A stretch of 45,537 nt of DNA from positions 1-45,537 of the forward strand of contig NZ_JAMQQG010000013.1 of assembly GCF_023716925.1 (NCBI RefSeq), read 5' to 3'. The notes beneath the pieces were generated by a model. It was not told the DNA's origin and made no database searches. It saw only the letters and a program-made list of their open reading frames with translations. Position 1 is the first letter of the stretch. Each line of letters begins with the position of its first letter. This DNA comes from Frankia sp. R82. Its GTDB lineage: Bacteria; Actinomycetota; Actinomycetes; Frankiales; Frankiaceae. Position numbers and translations under genes: made by a program. This document shows positions 10,840-19,957 of the stretch, piece by piece.

Positions 10840-12702
10840 GTGCTGACCCCCCTGACGTCGGACGATCCACAGCGGATCGGCCCCTTCCGGCTGGCGAACC
10901 GCATCGGAGCCGGCGGGATGGGCGTGGTCTACCTCGGGTTCGGCGCGGACGGCAGCCCGGTCGCGGTGAAGGTTCCGTCCGGGGGGCTTGCCAACGACCC
11001 GGAGTTCCGGGCGCGTTTTCGCCAGGAGGTCGCGGCCGCCCGGCGGGTCCGCGGCAGCACCGTCGCGACCGTGCTCGACGCCGATCTCAGCGGCGAACGT
11101 CCGTGGATGGCGACCGAGTACGTCGAGGGACGCAGTCTCGCCGATGCGGTGGCGACCCGCGGGCCGCTCGACGCTCACCTGGTGCAGGGACTCGCGATCG
11201 GTCTCGCCGACGCGCTGGTGGCCATCCATGCGGCCGGTGTCGTGCACCGCGATCTCAAGCCCGCGAACATCCTGCTGGCCTGGGACGGCCCGAAGGTCAT
11301 CGACTTCGGCATCGCCCGGGCGTCGGACAGCACCAGCCACACCCGCACCGGCATGCTCATCGGCACGCTGGTCTGGATGGCCCCCGAGCAGCTGCGTGGC
11401 GAACGGGCGGACGCCGCGGCCGACATCTTCGCCTGGGGTGCGTGCGTGGCGTTCGCGGCGGCCGGGCGACCGCCGTTTCGCGGTGAGCGGGCCGAGGCCG
11501 TCGGCATGCAGATCCTCACGGCCGAGCCGGATCTGGGCGGTCTGCCCGCCGGCCTGGTCGGACCCGTGCGGGACGCGTTGGCAAAGGAGCCCGCGGCCCG
11601 CCCGAGCGCCGCGGACCTGCTGGCCCGGTTGCTGGGTCGGAACCTGCGCTCCGCCGCCGCCTCGGACGAGGCGAGCGAAACCGCGCTGGCCCAGATCTGG
11701 TCGCTACCGCCGACTCCGCCGCAGGGTCCGTCCTCGGCCACCTTCACCTCCCGGGACGGCCGCCCGCCCAGCGTCCCTCGTCCCGGCACCACCCGCTATG
11801 ACCAGGGCGGCCAGGCAGGCCAGGGCCCAGCTGTATACGGCGCCGCCAGCCGCGGTCCGGACGGCTACGGTTCGGACGGCTACCGCTCGGACGGCTACCG
11901 CTCGGACGGCTACGGTTCGGACGGCTACCGCTCGGACGGCTACGGTCCGGACGGCTACGGTTCGGACGGTCGCAGCACTGCCGGCTACGGCGGGCAGGGC
12001 GGTGGGCGGGCGGACGGCGGCGGACGGTCCGGGGGTTCGTCCGACCGGCGTGGTGCGATCATCGTCGGGGTGCTGGCGGCGGTGCTGCTGCTCGGCGGCG
12101 GGATCGCGGCGGCGGTGGCCCTGAGCGGCGACCACAACAACAGCGGCGAACCGTCCGGCGCCGGGTCGAGCAGTATCACCGCGACGGCGGGCACCGGCCC
12201 GGTATCGACCGCGCCAGGCGCACCGGCCACCGCCCCGAGCGCGACGACCCCCGCAACCGTCCCCGTCTCCACCACCCCGAGCCAGACGCCGACCACAACC
12301 CCGTCGCCGTCACCCACCGTGCTGTCCGAGGCCTCGGTCACGTCGATCATCCGCAGCAAGGGCTTCGAGCCGGACCTGAGCACCTATCAGGAGGACCGTC
12401 CACTCAACGTGGTGATCGGCACCGGCAGTGCCGTCGGGGGCAACCCGCAGCAGCTCGCCTTCGTCTTCGCCGACGGCCAGTACCGCGGCACCGACACCTC
12501 GGCGCCGAGCGCCCACATCGCCCTCGCCCGACAGCCCACCAATCACCGGGTCACCTTGCGTTATGACACGTTCAATCCGCAGGATCAGCCCGGCGCGCCC
12601 TCCGGGCATGCCGACGTGCGCTTCCAGTGGACCGGCACGGCCTTCACCGCGCTCGACACGATCCCGCCGAACGACCCGAATGCCACCGGCAGCCGCCGCT
12701 AG
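10840..12702 (+). CDS. Transmembrane Ser/Thr protein kinase with LppP/LprE-like outer domain
   Basis: A 620-residue receptor-type kinase. Residues about 12-265 form the kinase domain: GAGGMGVVYLG loop, Lys in VAVKVP, catalytic HRDLKPANILL, DFG in VIDFGIARA and APEQL, so it should be active. Residues 338-377 are a Y-G/R-S-D-G repeat. One membrane segment lies at about 404-428 (VGVLAAVLLLGGGIAAAVAL). A Ser/Thr/Pro stalk follows, then a folded outer domain (about 500-615: QLAFVFADGQYRGTDTS, HADVRFQWTG) that resembles LppP/LprE lipoproteins. No PASTA repeats. Start: GTG 10840 with AGGAGAGG 7 nt upstream. A close paralogue follows. Confidence 0.9.
   Translation: MLTPLTSDDPQRIGPFRLANRIGAGGMGVVYLGFGADGSPVAVKVPSGGLANDPEFRARFRQEVAAARRVRGSTVATVLDADLSGERPWMATEYVEGRSLADAVATRGPLDAHLVQGLAIGLADALVAIHAAGVVHRDLKPANILLAWDGPKVIDFGIARASDSTSHTRTGMLIGTLVWMAPEQLRGERADAAADIFAWGACVAFAAAGRPPFRGERAEAVGMQILTAEPDLGGLPAGLVGPVRDALAKEPAARPSAADLLARLLGRNLRSAAASDEASETALAQIWSLPPTPPQGPSSATFTSRDGRPPSVPRPGTTRYDQGGQAGQGPAVYGAASRGPDGYGSDGYRSDGYRSDGYGSDGYRSDGYGPDGYGSDGRSTAGYGGQGGGRADGGGRSGGSSDRRGAIIVGVLAAVLLLGGGIAAAVALSGDHNNSGEPSGAGSSSITATAGTGPVSTAPGAPATAPSATTPATVPVSTTPSQTPTTTPSPSPTVLSEASVTSIIRSKGFEPDLSTYQEDRPLNVVIGTGSAVGGNPQQLAFVFADGQYRGTDTSAPSAHIALARQPTNHRVTLRYDTFNPQDQPGAPSGHADVRFQWTGTAFTALDTIPPNDPNATGSRR
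11851..11970 (+). repeat. Eight 15-bp tandem repeats in kinase 1
   Basis: Eight in-frame units of the type TACGGTTCGGACGGC / TACCGCTCGGACGGC encode YGSDG/YRSDG repeats in the cytoplasmic linker between kinase domain and membrane segment. The tyrosines and serines could be phosphorylation sites; that is inference. Confidence 0.92.
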
Positions 12703-13027
12703 CCCTCCGCGGTTGAACGATGGTCCCGAGTGATCACGAGGCGGCCGATGGCCATGGATGGTCGCAGGCCGGCCCTGGGTGGGCGGCGACGCACCCACCT
12801 CGAGCGGCTGGCCCCAACCTGTCGGACGCACGCGCTAACGTCTGGAGGCAGCATGGACGGCACTGCCGGATCATGCCGTCACGGCGGTCGGGCCGTCCTA
12901 CAGAACGTGATCAGTACGTGATCGGAGGAGCGACCATTTCGGCGCAGGTCGGGCGGTCCGCATCGGGCGGCCGGCTACCACGGCAGCGCGGCGCGGGATG
13001 GGTCCGTCCCGGTGGCGGGTCGGCTCC
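12703..13027. other. Gap between tandem kinases with a strong Shine-Dalgarno lacking a normal start
   Basis: No standard gene is seen. GGAGGAG at 12924-12930 is one of the best ribosome sites in the window, yet only ATT (12936) follows at the right spacing. That frame would give about 32 residues and end in TGA at 13032-13034, overlapping the GTG start (13028) of kinase 2, which itself has no ribosome site. A coupled leader peptide or a lost start codon are both possible. Confidence 0.35.
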
Positions 13028-14812
13028 GTGCTGACGCCACTGGTCGACGGCGACCCGCGGCGGGTCGGTCCGTTCACCATCCACAACCGCATCGGCGCCG
13101 GCGGCATGGGAACGGTCTATCTGGGGTTCAACGCCGAGGGTCGGGCGGCGGCGGTGAAGGTTCCCGACGCCCGGTTCGCCGGCGACCCGGAGTTCCGGGA
13201 GCGGTTTCGCCGTGAGGTTGCGGCAGCCCGGCGGGTCCACGGGCGGGCGGTCGCCGCCGTGCTCGACGCCGATCCGGATGCCTCCTCCCCCTGGCTTGCC
13301 ACCGAGTACGTCGAGGGCACCAGCCTCGCCGACGCGGTGCTGCGCCACGGCCGGATGGAGGAACGCCTGCTGCACGGGTTCAGTGTGGGGCTCGCCGACG
13401 CACTGATCGCCATCCACGCCGTCGGTGTCGTGCATCGCGACCTCAAACCGTCGAACATCCTGCTGGCCTGGGACGGCCCGAAGGTCATCGACTTCGGCAT
13501 CGCCCGGGCCGCCGGCACCCCCAGCCACACCCGCACCGGGATTCTGATCGGCACCCTGGCGTGGATGGCCCCCGAGCAGCTGCGCGGGGAGCGGGCCGGC
13601 CCGGCCGCCGACATCTTCGCCTGGGGTGCCTGCGTGACCTACGCGGCGACCGGGCATCCGCCGTTCGCCTCGGAGGAGGCGGATGTCCTCAACCGGATGC
13701 GTGACCAGCGACCGCCCGACATCGCCGGGGTACCGGAGGCGCTGGTCGAGCTGGTCCGGGCCGCGCTGACGCGCCACCCGCAGGACCGCCCGAGCGCGGC
13801 CGACCTGGTCCGTGGCCTGGTCGCCGATCCGCAGGTGCGTACGCCCGCGGACGCCGACCGCGCCGCGGCGCTGGCACTCACCCCGTGGCAGGCCCGACCG
13901 CCCCTGAGCTCGCCCGACGACCGCCCCCCGGCGCTCGACCCCGACCGGCCCGACCAGCCGACCCACCCCCTGGCACTGCGGCCCACCCCGCCGCCGGACG
14001 ACGACCACTCGGCCGGCACGGTGCCGGTGCCACGGCGGCCTGGCCAGACCGATCCGCGCCTGAGCGCCGCCACCCAGCTGGCCATCGGTGCTCCGCGCCA
14101 GGTCGTCGACGGAAGCGACCGCGGGGCCGGTGGCAGCCAGGGCCCTGGCGGGGTTGGCGGGCACGGCGGCGGGAGCGAGCGTGGGCTCGACATCGGCCCG
14201 GGTGGCATCGCGGCCGGCGGGCACGGGGTTGGCGGGCACGGGGACGGTGCTGGTCGGCGGTCGGGCGGGTCCGCTGGAGTGCCCGGCGGCGGTGGGCGTC
14301 TCGAGGTGATGTTCGGCTGGCTGCCGGCGCCCTGGCGTCGGGCCGCGCCGTTGGCCAGCGTCGCGCTGCTGATCGTGCTGCTGGCCGGTGTCGTCGTCGC
14401 GTTTGCCGCCAGTGGCGGTGGCGATCCACAGGTGGAGCCGACACCACCGCCGGCCCAGGGCGGTCTGGCGCCGGGCCCGGGGGGTGGCCTCACCCCGGAC
14501 GGCGCCGATCCTCGCCGTGGCGATGGTCCGCATCGGGGCCCGTCGGTGCCGGCAGGCGGTCGCCCGTCCGCACCGGTCGGCACGACGGCGTCCTCGGGTG
14601 CCGGCCCGTCGGCGACCGCTGGGGTCACGACGACGCCCAGCCCGTCGGTCCCTTCGAGTCCGTCTCCATCCGTCACGACCGGGCCGACGTCCGGCGCGTC
14701 CCCCACCACCAGGCCGACGCCGTCCACGGAGCCCACGGTCGGTGCCTCTCCGTCGAGCTGCCCCACCGGTAACCCGAACGGCGCGGCCGGCAGTACCCCG
14801 CCGGCCTGCTGA
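13028..14812 (+). CDS. Transmembrane Ser/Thr protein kinase (paralogue of kinase 1)
   Basis: A 594-residue kinase closely matching its upstream neighbour over the kinase domain (residues about 12-265: GAGGMGTVYLG, AVKVP, HRDLKPSNILLAWDG, VIDFGIARA, MAPEQLRGERA). A long Pro/Gly-rich linker leads to one membrane segment (about 440-458) and a short Thr/Ser/Pro-rich tail with two cysteines near the end (SSCPTG, PPAC). Unlike kinase 1 it has no folded outer domain, so the two genes probably arose by duplication followed by loss or swap of the sensor. GTG 13028 is chosen because the first residues then align with kinase 1 (VLTPL.DGDP versus MLTPL.SDDP). An ATG at 12998 is an alternative with no ribosome site. 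Confidence 0.87.
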   Translation: MLTPLVDGDPRRVGPFTIHNRIGAGGMGTVYLGFNAEGRAAAVKVPDARFAGDPEFRERFRREVAAARRVHGRAVAAVLDADPDASSPWLATEYVEGTSLADAVLRHGRMEERLLHGFSVGLADALIAIHAVGVVHRDLKPSNILLAWDGPKVIDFGIARAAGTPSHTRTGILIGTLAWMAPEQLRGERAGPAADIFAWGACVTYAATGHPPFASEEADVLNRMRDQRPPDIAGVPEALVELVRAALTRHPQDRPSAADLVRGLVADPQVRTPADADRAAALALTPWQARPPLSSPDDRPPALDPDRPDQPTHPLALRPTPPPDDDHSAGTVPVPRRPGQTDPRLSAATQLAIGAPRQVVDGSDRGAGGSQGPGGVGGHGGGSERGLDIGPGGIAAGGHGVGGHGDGAGRRSGGSAGVPGGGGRLEVMFGWLPAPWRRAAPLASVALLIVLLAGVVVAFAASGGGDPQVEPTPPPAQGGLAPGPGGGLTPDGADPRRGDGPHRGPSVPAGGRPSAPVGTTASSGAGPSATAGVTTTPSPSVPSSPSPSVTTGPTSGASPTTRPTPSTEPTVGASPSSCPTGNPNGAAGSTPPAC

Positions 14813-15122
14813 CGTCCACGCCGCCAGGCCCGGATGGCGGCACCGCCGGCAGACCCTGGCGTCGTCGGACTTCAGGTCGCTTCTCGTGGATCTTCGATCA
14901 CCCTCGCCATCCACGAACTGTCGTTGCGAAGCCACCAGGTGGGTACACGGCAGCGCTCTCGCTGCCGTGCTCGATTCTGCTGGCCTATTCGGGCAACACG
15001 GCGTCAGGCAACACGGTGCCGTCCAGCGACCATGGCCACGGTCTGTGACGCCGCTGTCGAGCGGTCGCTGGGTGTGCCCTGATCCGCGAGAAACTGCCCA
15101 GCGCCGTCAGGTCGGCGAAGGG
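14813..15122. other. Convergent gap between kinases 2 and 3
   Basis: No gene is supported. It contains a strong hairpin (14946-14969, listed separately) and imperfect direct repeats around GGCAACACGG at about 14993-15020. Confidence 0.45.
14946..14969. terminator. Strong hairpin between convergent kinase genes
   Basis: CACGGCAGCG and CGCTGCCGTG form a perfect 10-bp stem around a 4-nt loop (CTCT). No U-tract follows, as is common in high-GC actinobacteria. Because it lies between converging genes it could stop transcription from both sides. Confidence 0.6.
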
Positions 15123-17525
15123 TCAGGCCATAAAGATCATGTTGTGGTCGCGGTCGGCGGGCAGCAGTCCGAGCCAGCCGGGTCGGGTCGGGCAGGACGT
15201 GTCCGAGGCCGCGGCGTCGCAGGTCGACGTTGCTCCGGGAGCGATGGACGACGTCGCGGACGTCTCGGACGTTGCGGAGATGGTCGACCTGATCGTCGGA
15301 GAGGCTGTCACGCGCCCGGTGGCGCGCACCGTGGGACGAGCCGTCGTGGGTTCGGGCGAGGGTTCCGTGGTCGGTGACGGGGGGTCCGGATCCGGCGAGC
15401 GGGTCGGTGACGAGGGGGCGTGGGTGGGTGCCGCAGGTGTGGTCGGTTCCGGCGCGGCCGGCGTGGACGCCGCCCCCGGGGCCGGTGGCGGGGCGGCCGG
15501 ACCCGGTCGACCACCGGTTCCGCCGGGAACAGTGCTGGATCCGCGGGACGCCGGCCGCCCGCCGCCCTGCGGGTCAGCGCCGGGAACGTCGGTGCCGCCC
15601 TGACCACCAGCACTGCCCGGCACGGCGGGTAGGCCTCCGGGTCCGGTCCCCGGCGCCATCGGGGTGGCGCCGGACGACGTGCCGCTGGGCTGCGACGTCG
15701 GCTCGGGAGACCGCGGTGAGCCACCGCCACCACCACCGCCACCACCGCCACCGACGGCGACGATCGCGGCGAGGATCACCAGGGCCGCCGCGACCGCGGC
15801 GATCACGACCCACCGGCCACCCGAGCCCAGGCGGGACCGGCCGGCCGGCGCCCGATGCCCGCCGCCCCCGGTCGCCGATGATCGTCGATCCGCCGGCCCG
15901 GACATCCGACCCGGCCCGGACATCCCACGCGGCCCGGCCGTCCCGCGCCCCGACCCGGCGCGCACCGTCGGGTCAGCCGCGGCTGCGGCGACGGCCGGGC
16001 CACGCGCCGCGGCGGGTAGCGAGGAGGCGATGACCGTCTGTTCGGAATCGGGCCGCGCGCCGGCGGACGAACCTGCCGCGGCAGCAGCGGTGTTCACGCT
16101 TCCCCGCCGCGACGAAGCGTCCGACGAGCGCGCTCGCGGCTCGGAGGTCCGACCCGCCGGCGGCGGAACCAGCTCGGTGTGTTCGGTGGGCGCGGTGTCC
16201 ACCCCGGGTATCGGCACCGAGAGCGGCACCGACAGCGGCACCGACGGTGCCGGGGCAATCGGCGGTGCCGACGGTGGCGTCGAGGTCGACGGTGGCTGCA
16301 CCGTCGACGGCGGCAGCGATCCTGACGGTGGCAGGGACGCCGAAGACGGCAGGGATGCCGACGGTGGCAGCGATGTTGGTGTGGTGATCGGTTCCTCGGA
16401 CCCGGCCAGGTCCTCGCCGCCCCCGGTTGCCGCCGTGCCCGCCGGTGACCGGGCCAGTGCCGAGATGCGCACCGGCGTGGTCACCGGTTCGTCGGGCCCG
16501 GCCCCCGCCGATGCCACCGGTCCGGCCACCCCGACGGCCTCGGCTCCGGTGATCGGCGCCGGCAACGGGGTCAGCAGCGCGGCCGCGGCCTCACCGGAGG
16601 CGCCCGGGCGGGCGGGCACGCGGATGGCGATCCCGGGACGGAACCGGGTCTGCCCGGGCACGGGAATCGAGTGGATCCGACTCGAGGCTGGTGGCGTGTC
16701 CAGGCTGAGGCCGGCGGCCATACCCGTAAGCCCCGGCAGCAGCGCCTGCAGCCGGTCGATGTCGGGCCGTTCCCGCGGATCCTTGGCGAGCATGGCGGCC
16801 AGCACCGTCCACAGCTCGTCGGGAATGCCCGGCGGCCGGCCCGGGGCCAGATCGGCATGGGCCCGCAGAATGGACAGCATTTCCCGGCCGGCGAACGGCG
16901 CGACGCCGCACAGCATCTCGTAGAGCATGGTGCCGGCGGCGTAGACGTCCGCCGCGGGCCCGACAACTCCGCCGTCGACGCTTTCCGGCGCCATGTAGAG
17001 GGGGGTGCCGAGCATCCCTCCCGGCACGGTCAGACGGGTTGCCGAGGCGCACAGACCGGCGATGCCGAAGTCGGAGACCTTCGGCCGGGACATCCCGTCG
17101 CGGCGGTCGAGCAGCACGTTCTCCGGTTTGAGATCACGATGGACGATGCCCAGGCGGTGGGCGGTCGCGAGCCCGGTGAGAATGTCGACGATCAGACTGA
17201 CCGCCTCGGCGGGTGGGAGTGTGCGCCGACGGTACAGCTCCTGGCGCAGGTCCGAACCCTCGACGTACTCCATCACGATGGCCAGATCACCGCGTTCGGC
17301 GACCAGGTCGTGGATGGCCACCACGAACGGCGACTGGACCCGGATCAGGATGGCCCGTTCCCGCATGAACCGGGAAACCACGCCGGGGTCGGCGGTGAAA
17401 TGCGGCAGCAGCAGTTTGAAGGCCAGGACATTGCCCGCCTCGTCGTGACCGCGCCACACTTCACCCATGCCGCCCCGGCCGACCCGCGACAGCAGGGTGT
17501 AGGAACTTCCCAGCCTTCTAACCAC
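15123..17525 (-). CDS. Transmembrane Ser/Thr protein kinase, long Pro/Ser-rich linker
   Basis: An 800-residue kinase from a different subfamily than its neighbours. The kinase domain (about 8-265) has GRGGMGEVWRG, Lys in LAFKLLLP, HRDLKPENVLL, DFG in VSDFGIAGL and MAPESV. A roughly 300-residue Pro/Ser/Thr-rich linker carries S-L-P-P-S repeats. One membrane segment lies at about 570-590 (VVIAAVAAALVILAAIVAV) and runs straight into a stretch of 11 glycines. The outer part is again Pro/Thr-rich and ends with two cysteines. No PASTA or other folded sensor is seen. GTG 17525 puts the start right before the kinase fold; no good ribosome site is visible. It is convergent with the two tandem kinases. 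Confidence 0.88.
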   Translation of the reverse strand: MVRRLGSSYTLLSRVGRGGMGEVWRGHDEAGNVLAFKLLLPHFTADPGVVSRFMRERAILIRVQSPFVVAIHDLVAERGDLAIVMEYVEGSDLRQELYRRRTLPPAEAVSLIVDILTGLATAHRLGIVHRDLKPENVLLDRRDGMSRPKVSDFGIAGLCASATRLTVPGGMLGTPLYMAPESVDGGVVGPAADVYAAGTMLYEMLCGVAPFAGREMLSILRAHADLAPGRPPGIPDELWTVLAAMLAKDPRERPDIDRLQALLPGLTGMAAGLSLDTPPASSRIHSIPVPGQTRFRPGIAIRVPARPGASGEAAAALLTPLPAPITGAEAVGVAGPVASAGAGPDEPVTTPVRISALARSPAGTAATGGGEDLAGSEEPITTPTSLPPSASLPSSASLPPSGSLPPSTVQPPSTSTPPSAPPIAPAPSVPLSVPLSVPIPGVDTAPTEHTELVPPPAGRTSEPRARSSDASSRRGSVNTAAAAAGSSAGARPDSEQTVIASSLPAAARGPAVAAAAADPTVRAGSGRGTAGPRGMSGPGRMSGPADRRSSATGGGGHRAPAGRSRLGSGGRWVVIAAVAAALVILAAIVAVGGGGGGGGGGGSPRSPEPTSQPSGTSSGATPMAPGTGPGGLPAVPGSAGGQGGTDVPGADPQGGGRPASRGSSTVPGGTGGRPGPAAPPPAPGAASTPAAPEPTTPAAPTHAPSSPTRSPDPDPPSPTTEPSPEPTTARPTVRATGRVTASPTIRSTISATSETSATSSIAPGATSTCDAAASDTSCPTRPGWLGLLPADRDHNMIFMA

Positions 17526-18009
17526 TGCGTGCCATCACCACTTCGCTGCGCAGTTCCACGTCGATCCGCCGGCGTCTCCCCATGCGTCGCGCACGTCGTC
17601 CCTCCCGCGTCGGCGTCGGCGTCGGCAGTCGACCTGCCCCTTTTTCTCCCTGTGCCGCGGGCACGAACCGGTACCCGACAGTCGCTGGTGCGGTCCCTGG
17701 TCAGGATGCCGGACGTCCCTGGGCGCACGGTCCGGCGTCGATATGGGTTTCATCACCGGGGGTGAACGGTTCGGTGCGGGTCACCCCGCCCGGGGACCGG
17801 GAGCCGATCACCACCCGCGGCCCGGGCACCTCAGGCAGGTCAGGCGTCCAGGGCTGGCACCGCCACGGACGCATGGCCCGCCGGTGCCCGGGCGCCCGCA
17901 GCGACCCCGAGTCACCTGGACGGCCCGAACGGACAGCCCACAAACGGGCCCCCGGCCTCGGGCACATCCGTTCAGGGTCGGCCGGGCCGGGGCCGTCCGG
18001 GCGGTGCGG
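17526..18009. other. Gap upstream of kinase 3 and downstream of the oxidoreductase
   Basis: I see no gene here. A pyrimidine run, CCCCTTTTTCTCCCTG, lies near 17637-17652 (a purine run on the transcribed minus side). No clear operator or terminator could be assigned. Confidence 0.35.
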
Positions 18010-18918
18010 TCAGGCCATGGATGGGCGCAGGTCGGCGGCCAGGCGCAGGGTCCGGGCCTGTTCCTCGGCGTCGCCGAGCAGCCCGACCAGCAGCTCGGTC
18101 GCGCCGGCGTCCCGGTAGCGACGCACCGCCCGCGCGACGGTGGCCTCGTCGCCGGCCACCACCGTCTCGTGCACGCCGGCCAGGCCCTCGCGTTCGAGGG
18201 TCGCCCGGTAGGCGGGCAGGCTGCCGGCGAAGCCGAGCCGCTCGGCCACCGAGGCGCGGATCCGGTCCGGGTCGCTGGTCACGCACAGTCCGACCGCGCT
18301 GACCACCCGCGGCTTGGGGCGTCCCGCCGCGTCGGCCGCCTTGGTGATCGTCGGCACGATGTGGTCGGCAACCGTTCCGGGCCCCGTCCACACCGTCACC
18401 GTGCCGTCCGCGAGCTCGCCGGCGACGGTCAGCATCGTGGGCCCCAGCGCCGCCAGCAGCAGCGACGGCGTCTGGATGGCGGGCAGGTCGAGCTGGCCGA
18501 CCGCGGTGAGGGTCTGCCCGCGCACCTCGACCGGCTCGCCGCGCAGCAGCGGGCGCAGCGCGGTGAGGTACTCGCGGATGTGCCGCACGGGACGGTCGTA
18601 GCTGTGGCCGAACACTCCCTCGATGACGACCTGATGGCTGGGCCCGACGCCCAGGGTGAGCGGACGCGAGCTCACCGCCTGGGCGGTCATGGCCTGCCCG
18701 GCGAGGGCGACGGGATGGCGCGGGTAGGTGGCGACGACGGCGGTACCCAGCTCGATGTCGGGCACCGCGGCCGCGCCGATCGCCACCAGCGTGAGCGCGT
18801 CCCAGCCGATCAGCTGACTGAGATGGACGCTGTCCAGACGGGCGTCGGCCGCCGCCCGGACCCGCTCGACGACGTCCTGCGGGCCGGCCGCGTTGGCAAG
18901 GTAGATCCCGATCTTCAC
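18010..18918 (-). CDS. LLM-class (F420-dependent type) oxidoreductase
   Basis: A 302-residue TIM-barrel flavin/F420 oxidoreductase of the luciferase-like monooxygenase superfamily. It begins (M)KIGIYLANAAGPQDVVERVR. Typical segments are the LGTAVVATYPRHPVALA strand-helix, the LGVGPSHQVVIEGVFG stretch that lines the cofactor pocket, and LLLAALGPTMLTVAGELADG. The substrate is unknown; F420 use is inferred from the subfamily look and an actinobacterial host. GTG 18918 is chosen because GGAG lies about 6 nt upstream and the protein then starts at the first barrel strand. It lies 99 bp beyond the end of bluB on the same strand, so read-through from bluB is possible. Confidence 0.85.
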   Translation of the reverse strand: MKIGIYLANAAGPQDVVERVRAAADARLDSVHLSQLIGWDALTLVAIGAAAVPDIELGTAVVATYPRHPVALAGQAMTAQAVSSRPLTLGVGPSHQVVIEGVFGHSYDRPVRHIREYLTALRPLLRGEPVEVRGQTLTAVGQLDLPAIQTPSLLLAALGPTMLTVAGELADGTVTVWTGPGTVADHIVPTITKAADAAGRPKPRVVSAVGLCVTSDPDRIRASVAERLGFAGSLPAYRATLEREGLAGVHETVVAGDEATVARAVRRYRDAGATELLVGLLGDAEEQARTLRLAADLRPSMA

Positions 18919-19017
18919 TATGACTCCAGGTGCATGGGGCGTGACATGGTGCGGCAAGCTGCCGCGACCAGCGTCGTGCTCACGGGTGGTACGTAGCGGT
19001 AGCCGACAGTGGCCTCG

Positions 19018-19728
19018 TCAGGTCCGGGCCTCGCCGCGGCTGCCCCACCGCTCGGCGTGCAGGACCTCCGCCAGGGGACGTCGCCGGGCCCAGCCGTGTC
19101 GTTCCAGGTCGGGGAGTTCCGCCAGGGCGGTCACCGGACCCACGCACAGCCAGGCGACCGGGCGGATCCCGGCCGGGATGCCGAGCAGGTCACGCACGAA
19201 CGGTTCGCGGTAGAACGACACCCAGCCGACCCCAAGTCCCTCGGCGGTCGCGGCCAGCCAGAGGTTCTGCACGGCCAGGCACACCGAGTAGAGGCCGGTG
19301 TCGGCGATCGCGTGCCGGCCGAGCACCGCCGGGGCGCCTCGGGCCGGGTCGTAGGTGACGACCAGCGACAGCGACGAGGCAAGCACCCCGTCGATGCGGA
19401 TCTGGGCGAACCGGGCGGACCGCTGCGGATCAAGCGTCGCCTCGAACACCGCCCGTTCCCGCTGCACGTGCGCGGCGAACGCGCGCCGGGTCTCGAGATC
19501 ATGAACGACGACAAAATCCCACGGCTGACTCAGCCCGACACTGGGCGCGGCATGCCCGGCCGCGAGCACGCGACGCAGGACGGGATCGGGTACGGGGGCG
19601 CCGGTGAACTCGCCACGCACGTCCCGACGGCGGTGCAGCAGGTCGTAGAGGACCTGCGCAGTGGAATCGTGCTCGGTGGAATGGTGCTGGGTGGAATGGT
19701 GCTGGGTGGAATCGTGCTGGGTGGACAC
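19018..19728 (-). CDS. bluB: 5,6-dimethylbenzimidazole synthase (BluB) with His-rich N-terminal repeat
   Basis: BluB cuts FMN to make 5,6-dimethylbenzimidazole, the lower ligand of vitamin B12. The 236-residue protein has the nitroreductase-like BluB landmarks HRRRDVRGEFTG, HAAPSVGLSQPWDFVVV, HAIADTGLYSVCLAVQNLW and GLGVGWVSFY. A cobalamin riboswitch on its leader independently supports the call. GTG 19728 has GGGAG 6 nt upstream. From there the first 25 residues are an unusual S-T-Q-H-D/H repeat coded by four 15-bp units. This may bind metal or may be a neutral slippage product. No other B12 gene is in the window. Confidence 0.93.
   Translation of the reverse strand: MSTQHDSTQHHSTQHHSTEHDSTAQVLYDLLHRRRDVRGEFTGAPVPDPVLRRVLAAGHAAPSVGLSQPWDFVVVHDLETRRAFAAHVQRERAVFEATLDPQRSARFAQIRIDGVLASSLSLVVTYDPARGAPAVLGRHAIADTGLYSVCLAVQNLWLAATAEGLGVGWVSFYREPFVRDLLGIPAGIRPVAWLCVGPVTALAELPDLERHGWARRRPLAEVLHAERWGSRGEART
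19661..19720 (-). repeat. Four 15-bp tandem repeats at the start of bluB
   Basis: Four copies of GTGGAATGGTGCTGG-type (plus-strand) units, two identical, encode STQHD/STQHH/STEHD at the N-terminus of BluB. Confidence 0.92.
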
Positions 19729-19769
19729 GCCAGGCTCCCGCTGCCGGGCCGCCGGTGAGGGCGGCGCTG

Positions 19770-19957
19770 TGGCGGGGCCGGTCTTCGGACTCCCGGATCG
19801 ACGCCGGCCGCCCGCCTTCCCAGGCCGCACGGCCCAGTGGCTGCGTGGGAGACGCGTGGACGGCTGCTCCCCGGTCACCGCGGCGGGCCCGTGCCGGACT
19901 TCCACCGGCTTCCCGATTCTTCCCGGTCACCCGGGACACCCCGCTTACGTTGCCAGG
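19770..19957 (-). promoter_or_regulatory. Cobalamin (adenosylcobalamin-type) riboswitch upstream of bluB
   Basis: Read on the minus strand, the leader carries the conserved cobalamin riboswitch blocks in order: GGGAAGCCGGTGGAAGTCCG, then CACGGGCCCGCCGCGGT (the B12 box area, plus-strand 19877-19914), then GCCACTG, GGGAAGGCG, and the closing GGAGTCCGAAGACCGGCC (plus-strand 19775-19797). The aptamer ends about 45 nt before the bluB GTG, with the ribosome site between them. This suggests translational or transcriptional repression of bluB by B12. The outer limits are approximate. Confidence 0.9.
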
